64,000 nt of DNA from Synaphobranchus kaupii (lineage: Eukaryota > Chordata > Actinopteri > Anguilliformes > Synaphobranchidae). The stretch is from contig CM056376.1 in the NCBI GenBank assembly GCA_029718625.1, positions 93,348,445-93,412,444 of the forward strand. The letters are read 5' to 3'. The notes beneath the pieces are model-generated. The model had not been told where the DNA came from and searched no databases. It worked only from the letters and a program-made list of their open reading frames with translations. The stretch's first letter is position 1. The number at the start of each line of letters is the position of its first letter. This document shows positions 35,214 to 45,954 of the stretch, piece by piece. Position numbers and translations under genes: made by a program.

Positions 35214-35518
35214 ACAGTACCAGCCAAACGTTTGGACACACCTACTCATAGAAGGTTTTTTTCCGTTATTTTTACTGTTTTCCACATTTTGGAATAGTAA
35301 AGACATCAAAACTATGAGATAACACAAATTAAATTATGCAAAGACCAAAAAAGTGTTAAACAAATAAAAAAAAGTAATATATATAATAGATTCTTCAAAG
35401 TAGCCACCCTTTGCCTTGATAACGGCCTTGCACATTCTTACCATTCTCTCAAACAACTTCTGTGGTAAACAGGTATTCCACAGGTAAACAGGTGATGCCA
35501 TCATAACTCTATATAAAA
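35214..35518 (-). mobile_element. Tc1-like element remnant (3' end of transposase)
   Basis: ACAGTACCAGCCAAACGTTTGGACACACC at the left is the terminus of a common fish Tc1 family. The reverse complement of about 35380-35460 reads ERMVRMCKAVIKAKGGYFEE, the C-terminal end of Tc1 transposase. The rest of the gene is deleted and the piece ends near TATATAAAAGG. Confidence 0.8.
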
Positions 35519-36211
35519 GGATATCAAAAGACTCCTGATATCTTATTTCCAGGTACTCTTAGAAGCGATACTATAACCTCTGCATTTGAATGGATCTCTA
35601 TGGGAATTGGGGGGTGGGACTAGATTTAGCTTTAAATTACACGGGAACAGTGTGGAACACATGGTTGGCTAAATGGCTCTATGTCATCAAGCGTCTGACG
35701 TATCAAACAAGCCTTAAACCGTCACTCTGCAGCCAGAAATACAGTAGATATGGATGGATAACTTGAAGGGTTTCTTCTCCTGACTTATTTTTCCATAGAG
35801 TCCAATAGTAAAATTTGTCAGGAGAAACAACCCTTAAAGTGATCCATCCATATCTACTGCATATCTGGCAGCAGAGTGATGGTTTGAGGCTCGTTTGATA
35901 CCTCAGACCCTTGATGACTTACAGCCATTTGGACTCTATGGAAAAATAAGTCAGGAGAAGAAACCCTTCAAGTTATCCATCCATATCTACTGTCTTTCTG
36001 GCAGCAGAGTGATGATTTAAGGCTTCTTTGATACATCAAACCCTTGATGACTTACAGCCATTTAGCCAACCATGTGTTCCATACTGTTCCAGTGTAATTT
36101 GCGGCTAAATATAGTCCCAACCCCCAATTCCCATAGAGATCAATTCAAATGCAGATTATAGTATTGCTTGTTAGAGTACCTGAAAATAAGATATCAAGAG
36201 TCTTTTGATGT
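35519..36211. mobile_element. Foldback element, 693 bp, arms of about 285 bp
   Basis: The left arm (35519-35805) and right arm (35928-36211) are inverted copies. Outer ends ATCAAAAGACTCCTGATATC and GATATCAAGAGTCTTTTGAT pair, and the inner ends meet at TTCCATAGAGTCC and GGACTCTATGGAA. The centre (35806-35927) is a third, partial copy of right-arm sequence in the same orientation, 132 bp upstream of its match. There is no coding capacity. Confidence 0.85.
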
Positions 36212-36230
36212 TGTTGGGTCACAAACATCA

Positions 36231-36332
36231 CCCCTATGGAAAAAGAATAAGCTGCAGTATATTGAAAATGTATCAAAATTATCTTCACAATATATTTAAA
36301 ATATACTGCAGTATATTACATTTCCATATGGG
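36231..36332. mobile_element. Palindromic MITE family P, copy 3 of 3
   Basis: CCCCTATGGAAAAAGAATA at the left and TATTACATTTCCATATGGG at the right, with CTGCAGTATAT near both ends. Confidence 0.85.
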
Positions 36333-36345
36333 CAGGAAGTCATGA

Positions 36346-37675
36346 TGTAACGTTCCGTTCCCTTCCTGTCCGTTTTCCATGTTTTACCCTTTCCCCCCGT
36401 GTCATGTTGGATTTCCTTCGTCCGTGTTTTCCCCGTTGCTACAGGCTGGGCGTGCCCCTTCTGTTTGTTTCACTCTGTTCCCCCACTTCGGTTTCAACCT
36501 ATCTCCTTTCACCCTTGTTGCATGCATTCCCCACCTGTCAATTAGTCAATCACCCTCGGTTACATTCCTCACGCTTTCTTTATTGTTTTCAATTTCACTC
36601 CCCTACTTAAACCTCCGGCTGGCTGCTATTTGGCGCCAGTTCGTTAACGTTCACCGTTTGTATCCTGGTCCTTTGTTTCCCTGTCCTGTGTGCTAAACTC
36701 TGCAGTGGGTTTTTCCCTGTGTGCTCCTCTGCTCCAGAACCTACTGTTTGGTATTTATCCAGCCCTGTCTGTTGCGGTTTGCTCTGCCTGAATCCTGTCT
36801 GTTTTAATTACCAGCTTCACCTGTACCTTCCAGTCTGTAGCTGTAACGACTTCCTTTGTGTGTTGCGGTACCTCTGCTCCCAGCTAACGTTGCGCCCGCA
36901 GTTGGGTGTTCTGCCCCTCCACCCTACAGTGGTTCCTGTCCGGCCGTGGCTACCTCCATTGCTGCGGTTACGGTTCCAGCCTCCACTGTGGCCCAGCTGC
37001 CCCAACCGGGCCAACCTGAGCTCCGGTACACTGCTCTGCCCTGCCGTGTCCTGCCATATCCCTACCTCTGCCTTCAGTCCCGTTCCAGTTCAAGTTCGAA
37101 CTGCTCCGTTCCCGTGATCCAGTTCCTGTTGGACCTCCCGGTCCAGTTCCGGTTCAGAACTCACCTCCCGTATCCAGTCCAGTTCCGGTTTGGAACAACC
37201 CTTCGTTCCCGTGATCCAGTTCCTGATTGGACCTCCCGGTCCAGAACCAGTCCAGTTCCGGTTTGGAACTCGTCTCCTGAACCAAGTCCAGTTCCGGTTT
37301 GGAACAATTCTTTGTTCCCGTGATCCTGTTCCTGATTGGACCTCTCGGTCCAGAACCAGTCCAGTTCCGGTTTGGAACTCGTCTCCTGAACCAAGTCCAG
37401 TTCCGGTTTGGAACACTCGTTTCCGTGATCCAGTTCCAGTTGGATCGCCCGGTCCAGTACCAGTCCAAGTTCCGGCTTGGAACTTCCTGGGGTGATCTAA
37501 GTCCAGCTCCGGCTTGGAGCAGTTCGCTGTGCCGAAGGACTTCCTCACCCCTCTTTACCATTGTGTTAACGTGTGTACAGCTTGGGACTACCCCCAAAGC
37601 TCCTAAATAAATACCCTTTGTTCACCTGTCTCTTGGTCGTTGCATTTGGGTTCAGCCCGTGTTTGGTTTGTGACA
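36346..37675 (+). mobile_element. Solo LTR (Gypsy-like), 1330 bp, TSD CATGA
   Basis: The element starts TGTAACG and ends TTTGTGACA. The 5-bp flanks are identical, CATGA at 36341-36345 and 37676-37680. CACCTG near 36531 precedes a TACTTAAA box near 36603, and an AATAAA signal lies near 37605. A C/T-rich transcribed part with an internal minisatellite fills the second half. No gag or pol adjoins it. It belongs to a different subfamily from the TGTCATGG LTRs. Confidence 0.85.
37083..37500. repeat. Composite ~50/109-bp minisatellite inside the LTR
   Basis: Blocks AGTTCCGGTTTGGAAC, CGTGATCCAGTTCC and GGACCTCCCGGTCCAG recur in order, with the longer 109-bp unit best seen between 37195 and 37410. 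Overlapping open frames on both strands arise from the repeat and do not indicate genes. Confidence 0.85.
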
Positions 37676-37717
37676 CATGACATGCAAAGGATATGCAACC
37701 AATTAAATATGATAACT

Positions 37718-37945
37718 TAATTAAAGTTTATGTTAATTTGTCCAATTACTTTTGATCCCCTAAAATGTATAAAAATTGCTACACCGTTCACCCGATATGG
37801 ATGTAAAAACCCTCATTTTAAATTAAAGCTGAAAGTCTGCAGTTTAACCTCATAGTCACTGTTCCATTTCAAATCCAATGTGCTGGAGTACAGCGCCAAA
37901 GAACAAAAATTTGGTCACTGTCCAAATACTTATGGACCTGACTAT
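37718..37945 (+). mobile_element. Tc1-like terminus, copy 3 of 3
   Basis: The right end GTCACTGTCCAAATACTTAT followed by GGACCTGACTATA is the Tc1/mariner terminal repeat in reverse complement, ending at a TA. It shares internal blocks with 6850-7052 and 31519-31705. No transposase is present. Confidence 0.7.
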
Positions 37946-37949
37946 ACGT

Positions 37950-39350
37950 CTTTCGCATCCTGTGTGAAATATAGCTACGAGAACAAAATTGTGACACAAG
38001 TGAAATTTCACCACACACAATGATCTGACACAAATTATGTATTTTTATATTATAATTTTACCATTATAATTTGCTTGTAAAAAAGAGACCTTGTTGAAAT
38101 ATATGGAGAAACTACACAACCACAATTCACCATCTGCTTCTTCCCTATGATATGTCAAGATCCAACTGTGTCCTTCAGGTAGGGAACACAGGGGTTTTAT
38201 AGACCATAACACCTGTAAGCAATCAGTGCGATAATCAAAGCTTGGGCGTTAACATGCCCTTATCAGATTGTAAATCAAACTACAAACGAGGTAACAAACA
38301 AATCAAACATCACACACAAACTCAAATATTAAGAATTCACATAATATGTATGTAAAAATGCGCCCAACATAGAAAACGCACATCACAAAATAAATATAAC
38401 AGCGCTGTTCACTTTGTGCCCGTTGCAGTCATGCACTGTGAAGTCTCACCCATTTGATCTAGAATATTAGATAAAATGCTGTTAATTGTACATGTAAATG
38501 CTACTCTGAGTGACTATCGACTGTTTGTGTGGATCTCCCAAACATCAGTATATGGGAAGCTTAATGGTATTTACCCTCAGTTTTACAATAACTCATAAGC
38601 TGGAGGTGCATTAAGAGTAGGCCTAAAGTGTGTGTTACCAGCGCTGAGTGGTACAGTAAAAGTGGAAGGTTCGGTAGCAGTACATGGTGTTTTATTTCCA
38701 GGGGGGTGTCAACAGTTGAGGGGTATGCTGGCAGCAGGAGTCTTAAAACTGGAGTGTCCGGGGTTTCACTGTATAGACTGAAAATATACTCCTACTTAAA
38801 GGCTTCTGGGATTTGTAAAAATTGTAAAAAGGGGAAACTTGAAAATGAACTCCTGCAATGCATTACTGCACATGTCCCCTGCTTGCTCACTCACTATTAT
38901 AATTTCCCAGCAATACTACCAGCTGCATTGGTCTCTAAGAGCACAGGATGATATACTGTATTGAAGGGGAATAAAGATGTGAGCCTGACAAAGTGGTTGA
39001 ATAACTCAAGTTGTGATCGGTAGATGTCAGGGCCCAATCTGAGTCAGGTCATTTGCTTGGCACCTTTGTAAAGCCTTGAGAAACATCCAGCAGTATAAAG
39101 GAATAATCTAGCCATGGACATTGGCCAATAAAGCAAATAAATAACAAGCATATAAGTATAGGCATAAATGTACTGCAGTCTGAATGACTTAACCATCACA
39201 AAACCTCGCTCTAGGATATCGGCTGGCGGTTGTGAAACATGCGTCGCCTCTGAGATAAACTCCTTTTTATCTCAGATTAGTGACACCTCAGGGTATTGGA
39301 ACTGGAAAGTTGTGGCTTTAATCCAAATTAAGGTTTGTAGCTTAGTGACC
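37950..39350. other. Non-coding, nothing recognised
   Basis: No coding or RNA feature is supported. A 107-codon open frame at 38628-38951 has no recognisable domain. Confidence 0.35.
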
Positions 39351-39354
39351 TATC

Positions 39355-39886
39355 CTGGCTAACGCTTGAGTCTGGACCATACTCCAGATTCTGGTAAGGC
39401 GGCTTTGATCTTGTTGGCAAATTACATAGATAATGAAGGGGCTGTGCGCTCAGGCAACCCACGCTGGTTGGATATCACCATTTTGAATCACAAGCAGTTT
39501 TTATTAAGCACCGCCTCACCAATTACTGTCCTCCTAGTACAGCTGTTTGTTTACGTCTGTGACCAAGTTGTAGCCTGTGTCACAAAAGCCAACGCGTTCT
39601 CATTTATGCAACAAAAACGTCAGAATTGTTGGTGCTTTGCAACATGTACATAGTTTGTTTTAACGGAGAGGAAACCGTTTCTAGCAAACTCCTAGTTTGT
39701 TTTACCAGTATGGGCGAAGTAGCTAATAAGCTAAAAGTGGGGCGTTGCGCATTGAATTATATAAACCTATCAAAACGCGCGCAAATTCTGAGTGCATATT
39801 ATACTAACAATGACAGCCTTCCCAGATGTAGTGGGACAGCTTGGTGCTGCCTGACCACGTCATTGTGTTAGCCAGGTTAAGAGTGA
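39355..39886. mobile_element. Unclassified element with CCTGGCTAAC inverted ends; includes repeat Q copy 2
   Basis: CCTGGCTAACGC at the left (39355) faces GTGTTAGCCAGG at the right (about 39866-39877). The last 90 bases match 15225-15332 in inverted orientation with few changes. No coding domain was recognised in the interior, and the target duplication is unclear. Confidence 0.5.
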
Positions 39887-39889
39887 CCT

Positions 39890-40520
39890 GCAGTAGCCCC
39901 GGTTTGGGTGTGGGCCATACCCTTAGCGTTTATACCATTAGAGTATGACTCCAGGGCCAACAGCACGGCACAATTGACTTTGTCCCACTGGGGCACGTGG
40001 TGCATTAGTTGCCACTGCTTACAGGCCCTATAAGTACTCCACAGATACACAGAGGTCACCGGTTTTTGTCCTGAACTCTCCTCCCATCGTAGCTAACTTT
40101 CCAGCATTATGCTGTGTGGCTTGTCGCATGGAAAATAGTTACTGGTTATAAGGAGCGCTTGAGCGTCTGGATTCTTAAGCACCTGAATTTCCTCAGCAAA
40201 TATTCCGCAGAGTACCTGTTAACACTAGAGCCAGCAACAGTACCGTATTAGCAGAGACGTCTCCTATTTCTGGCAAAAATGGTTTTCCCATATGTGTGTG
40301 ACTCCCTCTGTCATGCATATAGCGCTTTGATGAATAACTTGTAATAAATAGGATGCCTTTTAGTGGATAATATGTCAAATATAAGCTATGCAAGTCACCT
40401 GGACAAGGGCATCTACTACTCCAGGAAAAAATAGCATTAAAGTAAAAAACTATAATGATCTCAGAGCATATGTTCTCCCAGGAAGAGCCTCGATCTTGCA
40501 AAAACAACGAATGCATGTTC
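39890..40520. other. Non-coding, nothing recognised
   Basis: No coding or RNA feature is supported. Confidence 0.4.
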
Positions 40521-40522
40521 AT

Positions 40523-40695
40523 GATATCATTTATTCACTAAGCCACTGTCCTTATCCAGGGTAAGTGCTTTTTGTAAATACACACACTTACTCATTTCCT
40601 GCAGCTGAGTGAATCAGGTGTTTCTTTTCTCAAGAGAACAGTACTGCAGCATTGTTCATCTCCCCTGGGATTCGAACCCATGACCATTGACCTCA
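40523..40695 (-). mobile_element. tRNA-derived SINE with L2-like tail
   Basis: In reverse complement ATGGGTTCGAATCCCAGGGG is a good B box, followed after a body by TTACCCTGGATAAGGACAGT, an L2-type tail. The A box is not clear. Confidence 0.55.
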
Positions 40696-40736
40696 GCTGT
40701 TTTTAATCTGTTTGCTTTATCCTCAGTTGCACCTAG

Positions 40737-40840
40737 CTCTCTCTCCCCTCTCTCCCTCCCTCACTCTCTCTCCTCTCCCTCATTCTCACTCTCTCCCTCT
40801 CTCCATCTCCCCCCTCTCTCACTCTTTCTCTTTTTGCACT
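40737..40840. repeat. (CT)n polypyrimidine tract, ~100 nt
   Basis: Almost pure pyrimidine with CTCTCTCCC-type motifs and a few A interruptions. Such tracts can form triplex DNA. Confidence 0.9.
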
Positions 40841-40844
40841 CTCC

Positions 40845-41750
40845 ACGGACACTTTGTAGACCCTGCAGCCTCCTGCTGCCTTTATCACCCCAGATGGGCT
40901 GTGCTGCCGGCGGTCCTCGTCTCTCAGTCATAGCGGCCTGAGACCAGCCGCCCCCACACAGGAGGCTGCCTCCGAGGTCTGCTGTAAATCTGTTCTCCGC
41001 TCTTCCTGACAGTAACAGTTTTTACCATTGCAAACGAGAGCAGCCAGCATAGGGAGGTCCTGCACCTTGCTATAATGGGCAGTTCAGTTGCCTGATTATG
41101 AACAAATGCCCTGCAGAGTTGAAACAGTTCCCCATACATCACAGCGATTCTCTAAAACTGACAGTAAATGACTAAAATATCAGCTTTTATCTTCACTTTA
41201 TTATTGGAAGTGCAACAGGCCTTCGGCACCAGTGAAGAAAAAAATATCTTATTAAAAAGATATCAACAATAAGAACTGCATATTGTGACCATTTCATCTT
41301 TTCCACTGTTTTACTGAATTACGAGGAGATTGTGGATATGAAATTATGGGGAAAACTATTAAAGGATTATTGCTGCTTTGTGGACAAAGCATGTTAAGAC
41401 TGCCGCTCCTTGGAGAGTTGGCACGGATGTCTGAACTATGTCAGATAAAGCAAGCTCTGGCTTCAAGTCACTCACTATTGCCAAAGGACAGTGGGTATTA
41501 ACACTAAATTGATGGAGCCGCTACAAGCCAGCATTAATTAATTATAATTTCCTCCACAGCTCAAATGTCTGATAGCGAAGTGCAGTCTGAATATTGCATG
41601 CATATAAAATGAAGCCATTACCCTGTGGCTTTCTTGGCTTGGATTTATTTATTACATTTTTTTTTGGGGGGGGGGGAGTAATGATAGTTCTCATCCTAGC
41701 TTCCCGTAGGTAAGGTAACCAAAAGGTTGCATGCAGGATACATTTAATTT
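40845..41750. other. Non-coding, nothing recognised
   Basis: No coding or RNA feature is supported. A G-run of about 11 bases lies near 41668. Confidence 0.4.
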
Positions 41751-41754
41751 GCAA

Positions 41755-41840
41755 TACTGCTGTGACACCCTTGAACAAGACATTTAACCTGAATTGCTTT
41801 GGTAAATATTGTGCTGTGCAAATGTGCAGTACTTACAATG
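41755..41840 (+). mobile_element. SINE S2-type body fragment
   Basis: CTGTGACACCCTTGAACAAG, ACATTTAACCTGAATTGC and TTTGGTAAATAT follow the order of the SINE at 27930-28100. The head is missing. Confidence 0.5.
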
Positions 41841-41844
41841 TAGC

Positions 41845-42690
41845 ATGGGCTAAATAATTGGGCCTAAGTTATGGAGCATGCTTGAACAAATGAATGATAA
41901 TATAGTACAGATGAACACATCCGTGTAACTGAAACAAGAGTGCCAGAATGTGATAAAAGGCCAGTGGAATTTAGCTGCATTACCGCAGCTGTTGGAATCA
42001 CATGTTTGCGGTATTAATCACAGGGGTCTGTGAACCCTCCAGATGGGCCTGTTAATGAGAGGGTTTCATTAACATTTGGCACAGAGTCATACAGTATACT
42101 GAACCACTGCTGCAGACTGAATGTACTTCTCCCACTCCTTGAACATAGACAATTTCTGTTTTTAATTCACCAAATTGCCCATGTAAAGTACTTGGAGAAT
42201 TTTACTGGAAAATTAAGTGCTATATAAATAACATCTATTATTATTATTATTATGATTATTATTATACACAAACAGATTCACATGCGCATACAAACTTTAT
42301 ACAAGCTCTTTTGCCTCCACACTGATCTTAATTACCCTACTGAATTCCTTGCCTTGGTTGGTCACAGCTCAAGTGGTCAGACAGATATAAATAAACTTGT
42401 GAATCCAGCAGCATTTATTTTCTGATCCCACCTGCCTCACACCCGGCCTGAGTTAGGATTCAGCGCGGACCTGTGGATCCATTTTGTGGAACCCTTGTTG
42501 CCGGAGTTTGAGTGGTGTTTAGGTGGGTCATGGTACTGTCAGAGCATTTTTTATTTCTATGACCAGAAGAAGCTGAGCTGCTCCAGATCGGCGAGCCTGG
42601 GGTCCTGACAGCCGAGTTCTGATCCTAATCAATGAGCATTGATTTACCGCTTATCTCTGCTCCTGCTAGGTCGATACAGTGGCGTATATA
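41845..42690. other. Non-coding; (TTA)n run near 42234-42265
   Basis: Apart from the short TTATTA microsatellite nothing was recognised. Confidence 0.4.
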
Positions 42691-42692
42691 TA

Positions 42693-44204
42693 CAGTGCCC
42701 TCGAAAAGTATTGGCACCCCTGGTAAAGATGAGTAAAAAGGGTTATAAAAAATTCACCTTTTGTGAATTAGCTTAATCTCACACTGAAAATATGAGAAAA
42801 ATCCAACCTTTAATTGAAGTACATTTATTCTGAGAGAAAAAAAATCCCTCATCAAGAAATAATTATTTTTAACAAAACCACGTGTGCCACAATTATTGAC
42901 ACCCCTAGAAATTGTTATGAACAAAATGCAACTGAAGCATTTTTTCCCATTTATATTTTACTTTTTAAAGTTGATCAGAGTGTTTAGGAACTTTCAAGCA
43001 GTAATCCATGACTTCCTGTTTCACTGGGGTATAAATATGAGGTGACACAGAGGCCATATTCCCTTATTCATACATCAACATGGGAAAGATAAGAGAACAC
43101 AGATCAAATGAGGGAAAAGTGTGTTGAGCTTCATAATTCAGGGAATGGCTATAAAAAAATAGCTACTGACCTGAAAATGCCCATATCTATCGTTAGGGCA
43201 ATATTTAAAAAGTTTAAAGCAACTGGAACTGTTACAAATTTGCCTGGAAGAGACCCAAGTTTATTTTGCCCCCATGTACAGTGAGGAGGATGGTATGAGA
43301 GGCAAAAAAATCCCCAAGGATCACTGTTGGAGAATTACAAAGGAAAGTAGCATCTTGGGGTCATCAAGTCACGAAAACTACCATTAGATGTCACCTCCAT
43401 GCCAACAAATTATTTAAGGTATGCCAGAAAAAAGCCTTTCCTGTCATTTCACCACAAATGTAAGCACCTGGAGTTTGCTAAACGCTACTGGAACTTTGAC
43501 TGGAACCGTGTTCTATGGTCAGATGAAACGAAAATTTAGCTTTTCGGCAACCAACACTCAAGGTGGATTTGGTGTAAAAAAAAGGATGGCTATACCGAAA
43601 ATAACCAGATCCCCACTGTTAAGTATGGTGGAGGCATCATGAACTCCATGAAATATCAAGAAATTTTCAATCTGAATCTGGCTGCCTCTGCCAGGAAACT
43701 AAAACTGGGTCGTCGTTGGATCTTCCAGCAGGACAATGATCCAAAAAATATGTCCAAATCAACACAAAAATGGTTAACTGAACGCAAAATCAAGCTTCTG
43801 CCATGGCCATCTCAGTCCACTGACCTAAACCCCATTGAAAACCTGTGGGCTGAGCTGAAGAGCTCTGGATAATCTGGAGAGATTCTGTAAAGAGGAATGG
43901 TCTCTGTATTCTCCAACCATATTAGATGTTACGGGAGAAGACTCAGTGCTGTTTTATTGGCAAAGGGAGGTTGTACAAAGTATTAAATGCAGGGGTGCCA
44001 ATAATTGTGGCACACGTGGTTTCATTAAAAATAATTATTTCTTGATGAGGGATTTTTTTTTCTCAAAATAAATTTACCTCAATTAAAGGTTGGATTTTTC
44101 TCATTTTTTCAGTGTGAGATTAAGCTAATTCACCAAACGATTAATTTTTTATAACCCTTTTTACTCATCTTTACCAGGGGTGCCAATAATTGTGGAGGGC
44201 ACTG
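42693..44204 (+). mobile_element. End-to-end Tc1-like transposon, 1512 bp
   Basis: The termini CAGTGCCCTC and GAGGGCACTG are exact inverted repeats flanked by TA on both sides, the Tc1/mariner target. The inverted repeat regions extend about 230 bp; their inner ends carry a second copy of the terminal motif (CACAATTATTGACACCCCT near 42890; GGGTGCCAATAATTGTGGC near 43994), so the IR/DR arrangement known from Sleeping Beauty-type elements is present. Transposase remnants fill the centre. Confidence 0.9.
43081..43872 (+). pseudogene. Tc1-like transposase pseudogene (DD34E)
   Basis: The frame begins MGKIREHRSNEGKVC at 43081, then loses phase several times. The catalytic landmarks survive in pieces: VLWSDETK near 43508-43531 (first Asp), QQDNDPK near 43727-43747 (second Asp) and WPSQSTDLNPIENLW near 43805-43850 (Glu). 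The spacing from the second Asp to the Glu is 34 residues, as in the Tc1 family. NMSK replaces the usual HTSK after DNDPK. Stops and frameshifts across the N-terminal DNA-binding half make it inactive. Confidence 0.9.
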
Positions 44205-44209
44205 TATAT

Positions 44210-45425
44210 TTTGCGAGCAGTGCTCGGCTCTTAATGGAAGGATGGTGTTGCAGAACGAAACGGTGCACGTCACACCTGAAGCAGTCTCGGACTTCATTGC
44301 TCTTCAATCTGCATGGCCGATTATGTTATCTCCTCTGTCCAAATCAGAAGAAGATAAAGGTTTTCTGCTGGCCAGTCTGTGACTCTCCAAACAGGCCATA
44401 GAGACAGATTGCATCACAGTGTTATTCTGTTAATGAGCATAAAATCGTTGGTGTCTGGGCCTGTCTGTCTGTCCATCCCCAAATTCAATTCTGCTCAAAG
44501 TTTGCTGAACATATTGCCAAAGCTTAACAATTAATAACGAACAACAACAGATGGATGTGGAGATTTGAATGGAATACATATATTACTAATGAGCACTGAG
44601 AAGCACAAAATAGTGATAATAATCTTTTTTCTCCCTGTCCCTCTTGGCTCTTTCTCTCACTTCCTATTCTTGTGCATCTCCCAGTCTTTCTTTCTTTCAT
44701 TCTTTCTCTCTCACACACACTCTCTGTCTCTCTCTCACACACACACACACATTGCAGACAGGCAATTAATCAGGGCTCCTCTGGCTCTCTGGCATGTATT
44801 CAATGCAGCTGCTGTGCTCAGCAAAAAGGTAAAACCATAAAATGATGTTGCGGCCGTATAAACCTGCAGCCAGATTGTCGGCTCTGTGTGGGATAGGCAT
44901 GCTGTGATATGTCTCTCCTCATTTACTGAGAAATATTGCTAATACATAGCATCGCACAACCTTATATTGCAACGGTATTGCAATTACTTTTAGAACTAGC
45001 ATGTAACAACACATTGTTATATAAGCACATTTTTACTAATGGGAAACAGAGATTGGTTGTGTGTAATTAGATTTAAAGAAACACTGCACTGTTTCAGATG
45101 AATTACTATGCAGCTGACTTTAACGGTTATTGTTTATTGTCACTATGTACTGTATTAGTTTATTTATTTTGCTAGAAGAACTTGTTTCCTCCAAGTGCAG
45201 GCTGGGCCCTACAGTTAAGGGTTCGACTCTTGGACTCTTCAGCCAGCTATGACCAGGAGTCAACAGTGGAAGAGTTTCAGTTGCCCCAAAAATAATATTC
45301 CCATTGTAACCTTCCCAATGTGAAATTGGTAGTTTTGTACCTTTGGAATTGCTGCAGACCCAGCAGTACCTGTACAGCATGAGAAGCCCTGCAGCTGAGG
45401 AGCGTACACCCCTCAGGTGCACCTG
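44210..45425. other. Non-coding; CT/CA low complexity near 44640-44752
   Basis: The only feature is a TCTTTC/CTCTCT and CACACA tract. No gene was recognised. Confidence 0.4.
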
Positions 45426-45430
45426 CCCAC

Positions 45431-45950
45431 AAGCCAGTGACTCTCTCACACCATACAGGCCACTTAGTACAAGCCAGTGACTCTCTCACACCATACAGGC
45501 CACTTAGTACAAGCCAGTGACTCTCTCACACCATACAGGCCACTTAGTACAAGCCAGTGACTCTCTCACACCATACATGCCACTTAGTACAAGCCAGTGA
45601 CTCTCTCACACCATACAGGCCACTTAGTACAAGCCAGTGACTCTCTCACACCATACAGGCCACTTAGTACAAGCCAGTGACTCTCTCACACCATACAGGC
45701 CACTTAGTACAAGCCAGTGACTCTCTCACACCATACAGGCCACTTAGTACAAGCCAGTGACTCTCTCACACCATACAGGCCACTTAGTACAAGCCAGTGA
45801 CTCTCTCACATCATACAGGCCACTTAGTACAAGCCAGTGACTCTCTCACACCATACAGGCCACTTAGTACAAGCCAGTGACTCTCTCACACCATACAGGC
45901 CACTTAGTACAAGCCAGTGACTCTCTCACACCATACAGGCCACTTAGTAC
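45431..45950. repeat. 40-bp tandem repeat, 13 copies
   Basis: The unit AAGCCAGTGACTCTCTCACA + CCATACAGGCCACTTAGTAC recurs with an exact period of 40. Only two copies differ, one base each (CATACATGC at about 45580 and TCATACAGG at about 45811). Near-perfect identity points to recent expansion or homogenisation. Confidence 0.98.
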
Positions 45951-45954
45951 AAGG

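Noticed and set aside
37090..37610. Several 100-150-codon ORFs on both strands
   Set aside because: All lie in the LTR minisatellite and shadow one another.
45431..45950. CRISPR-like array
   Set aside because: The 40-bp units are contiguous with no unique spacers; this is a tandem repeat in animal DNA.
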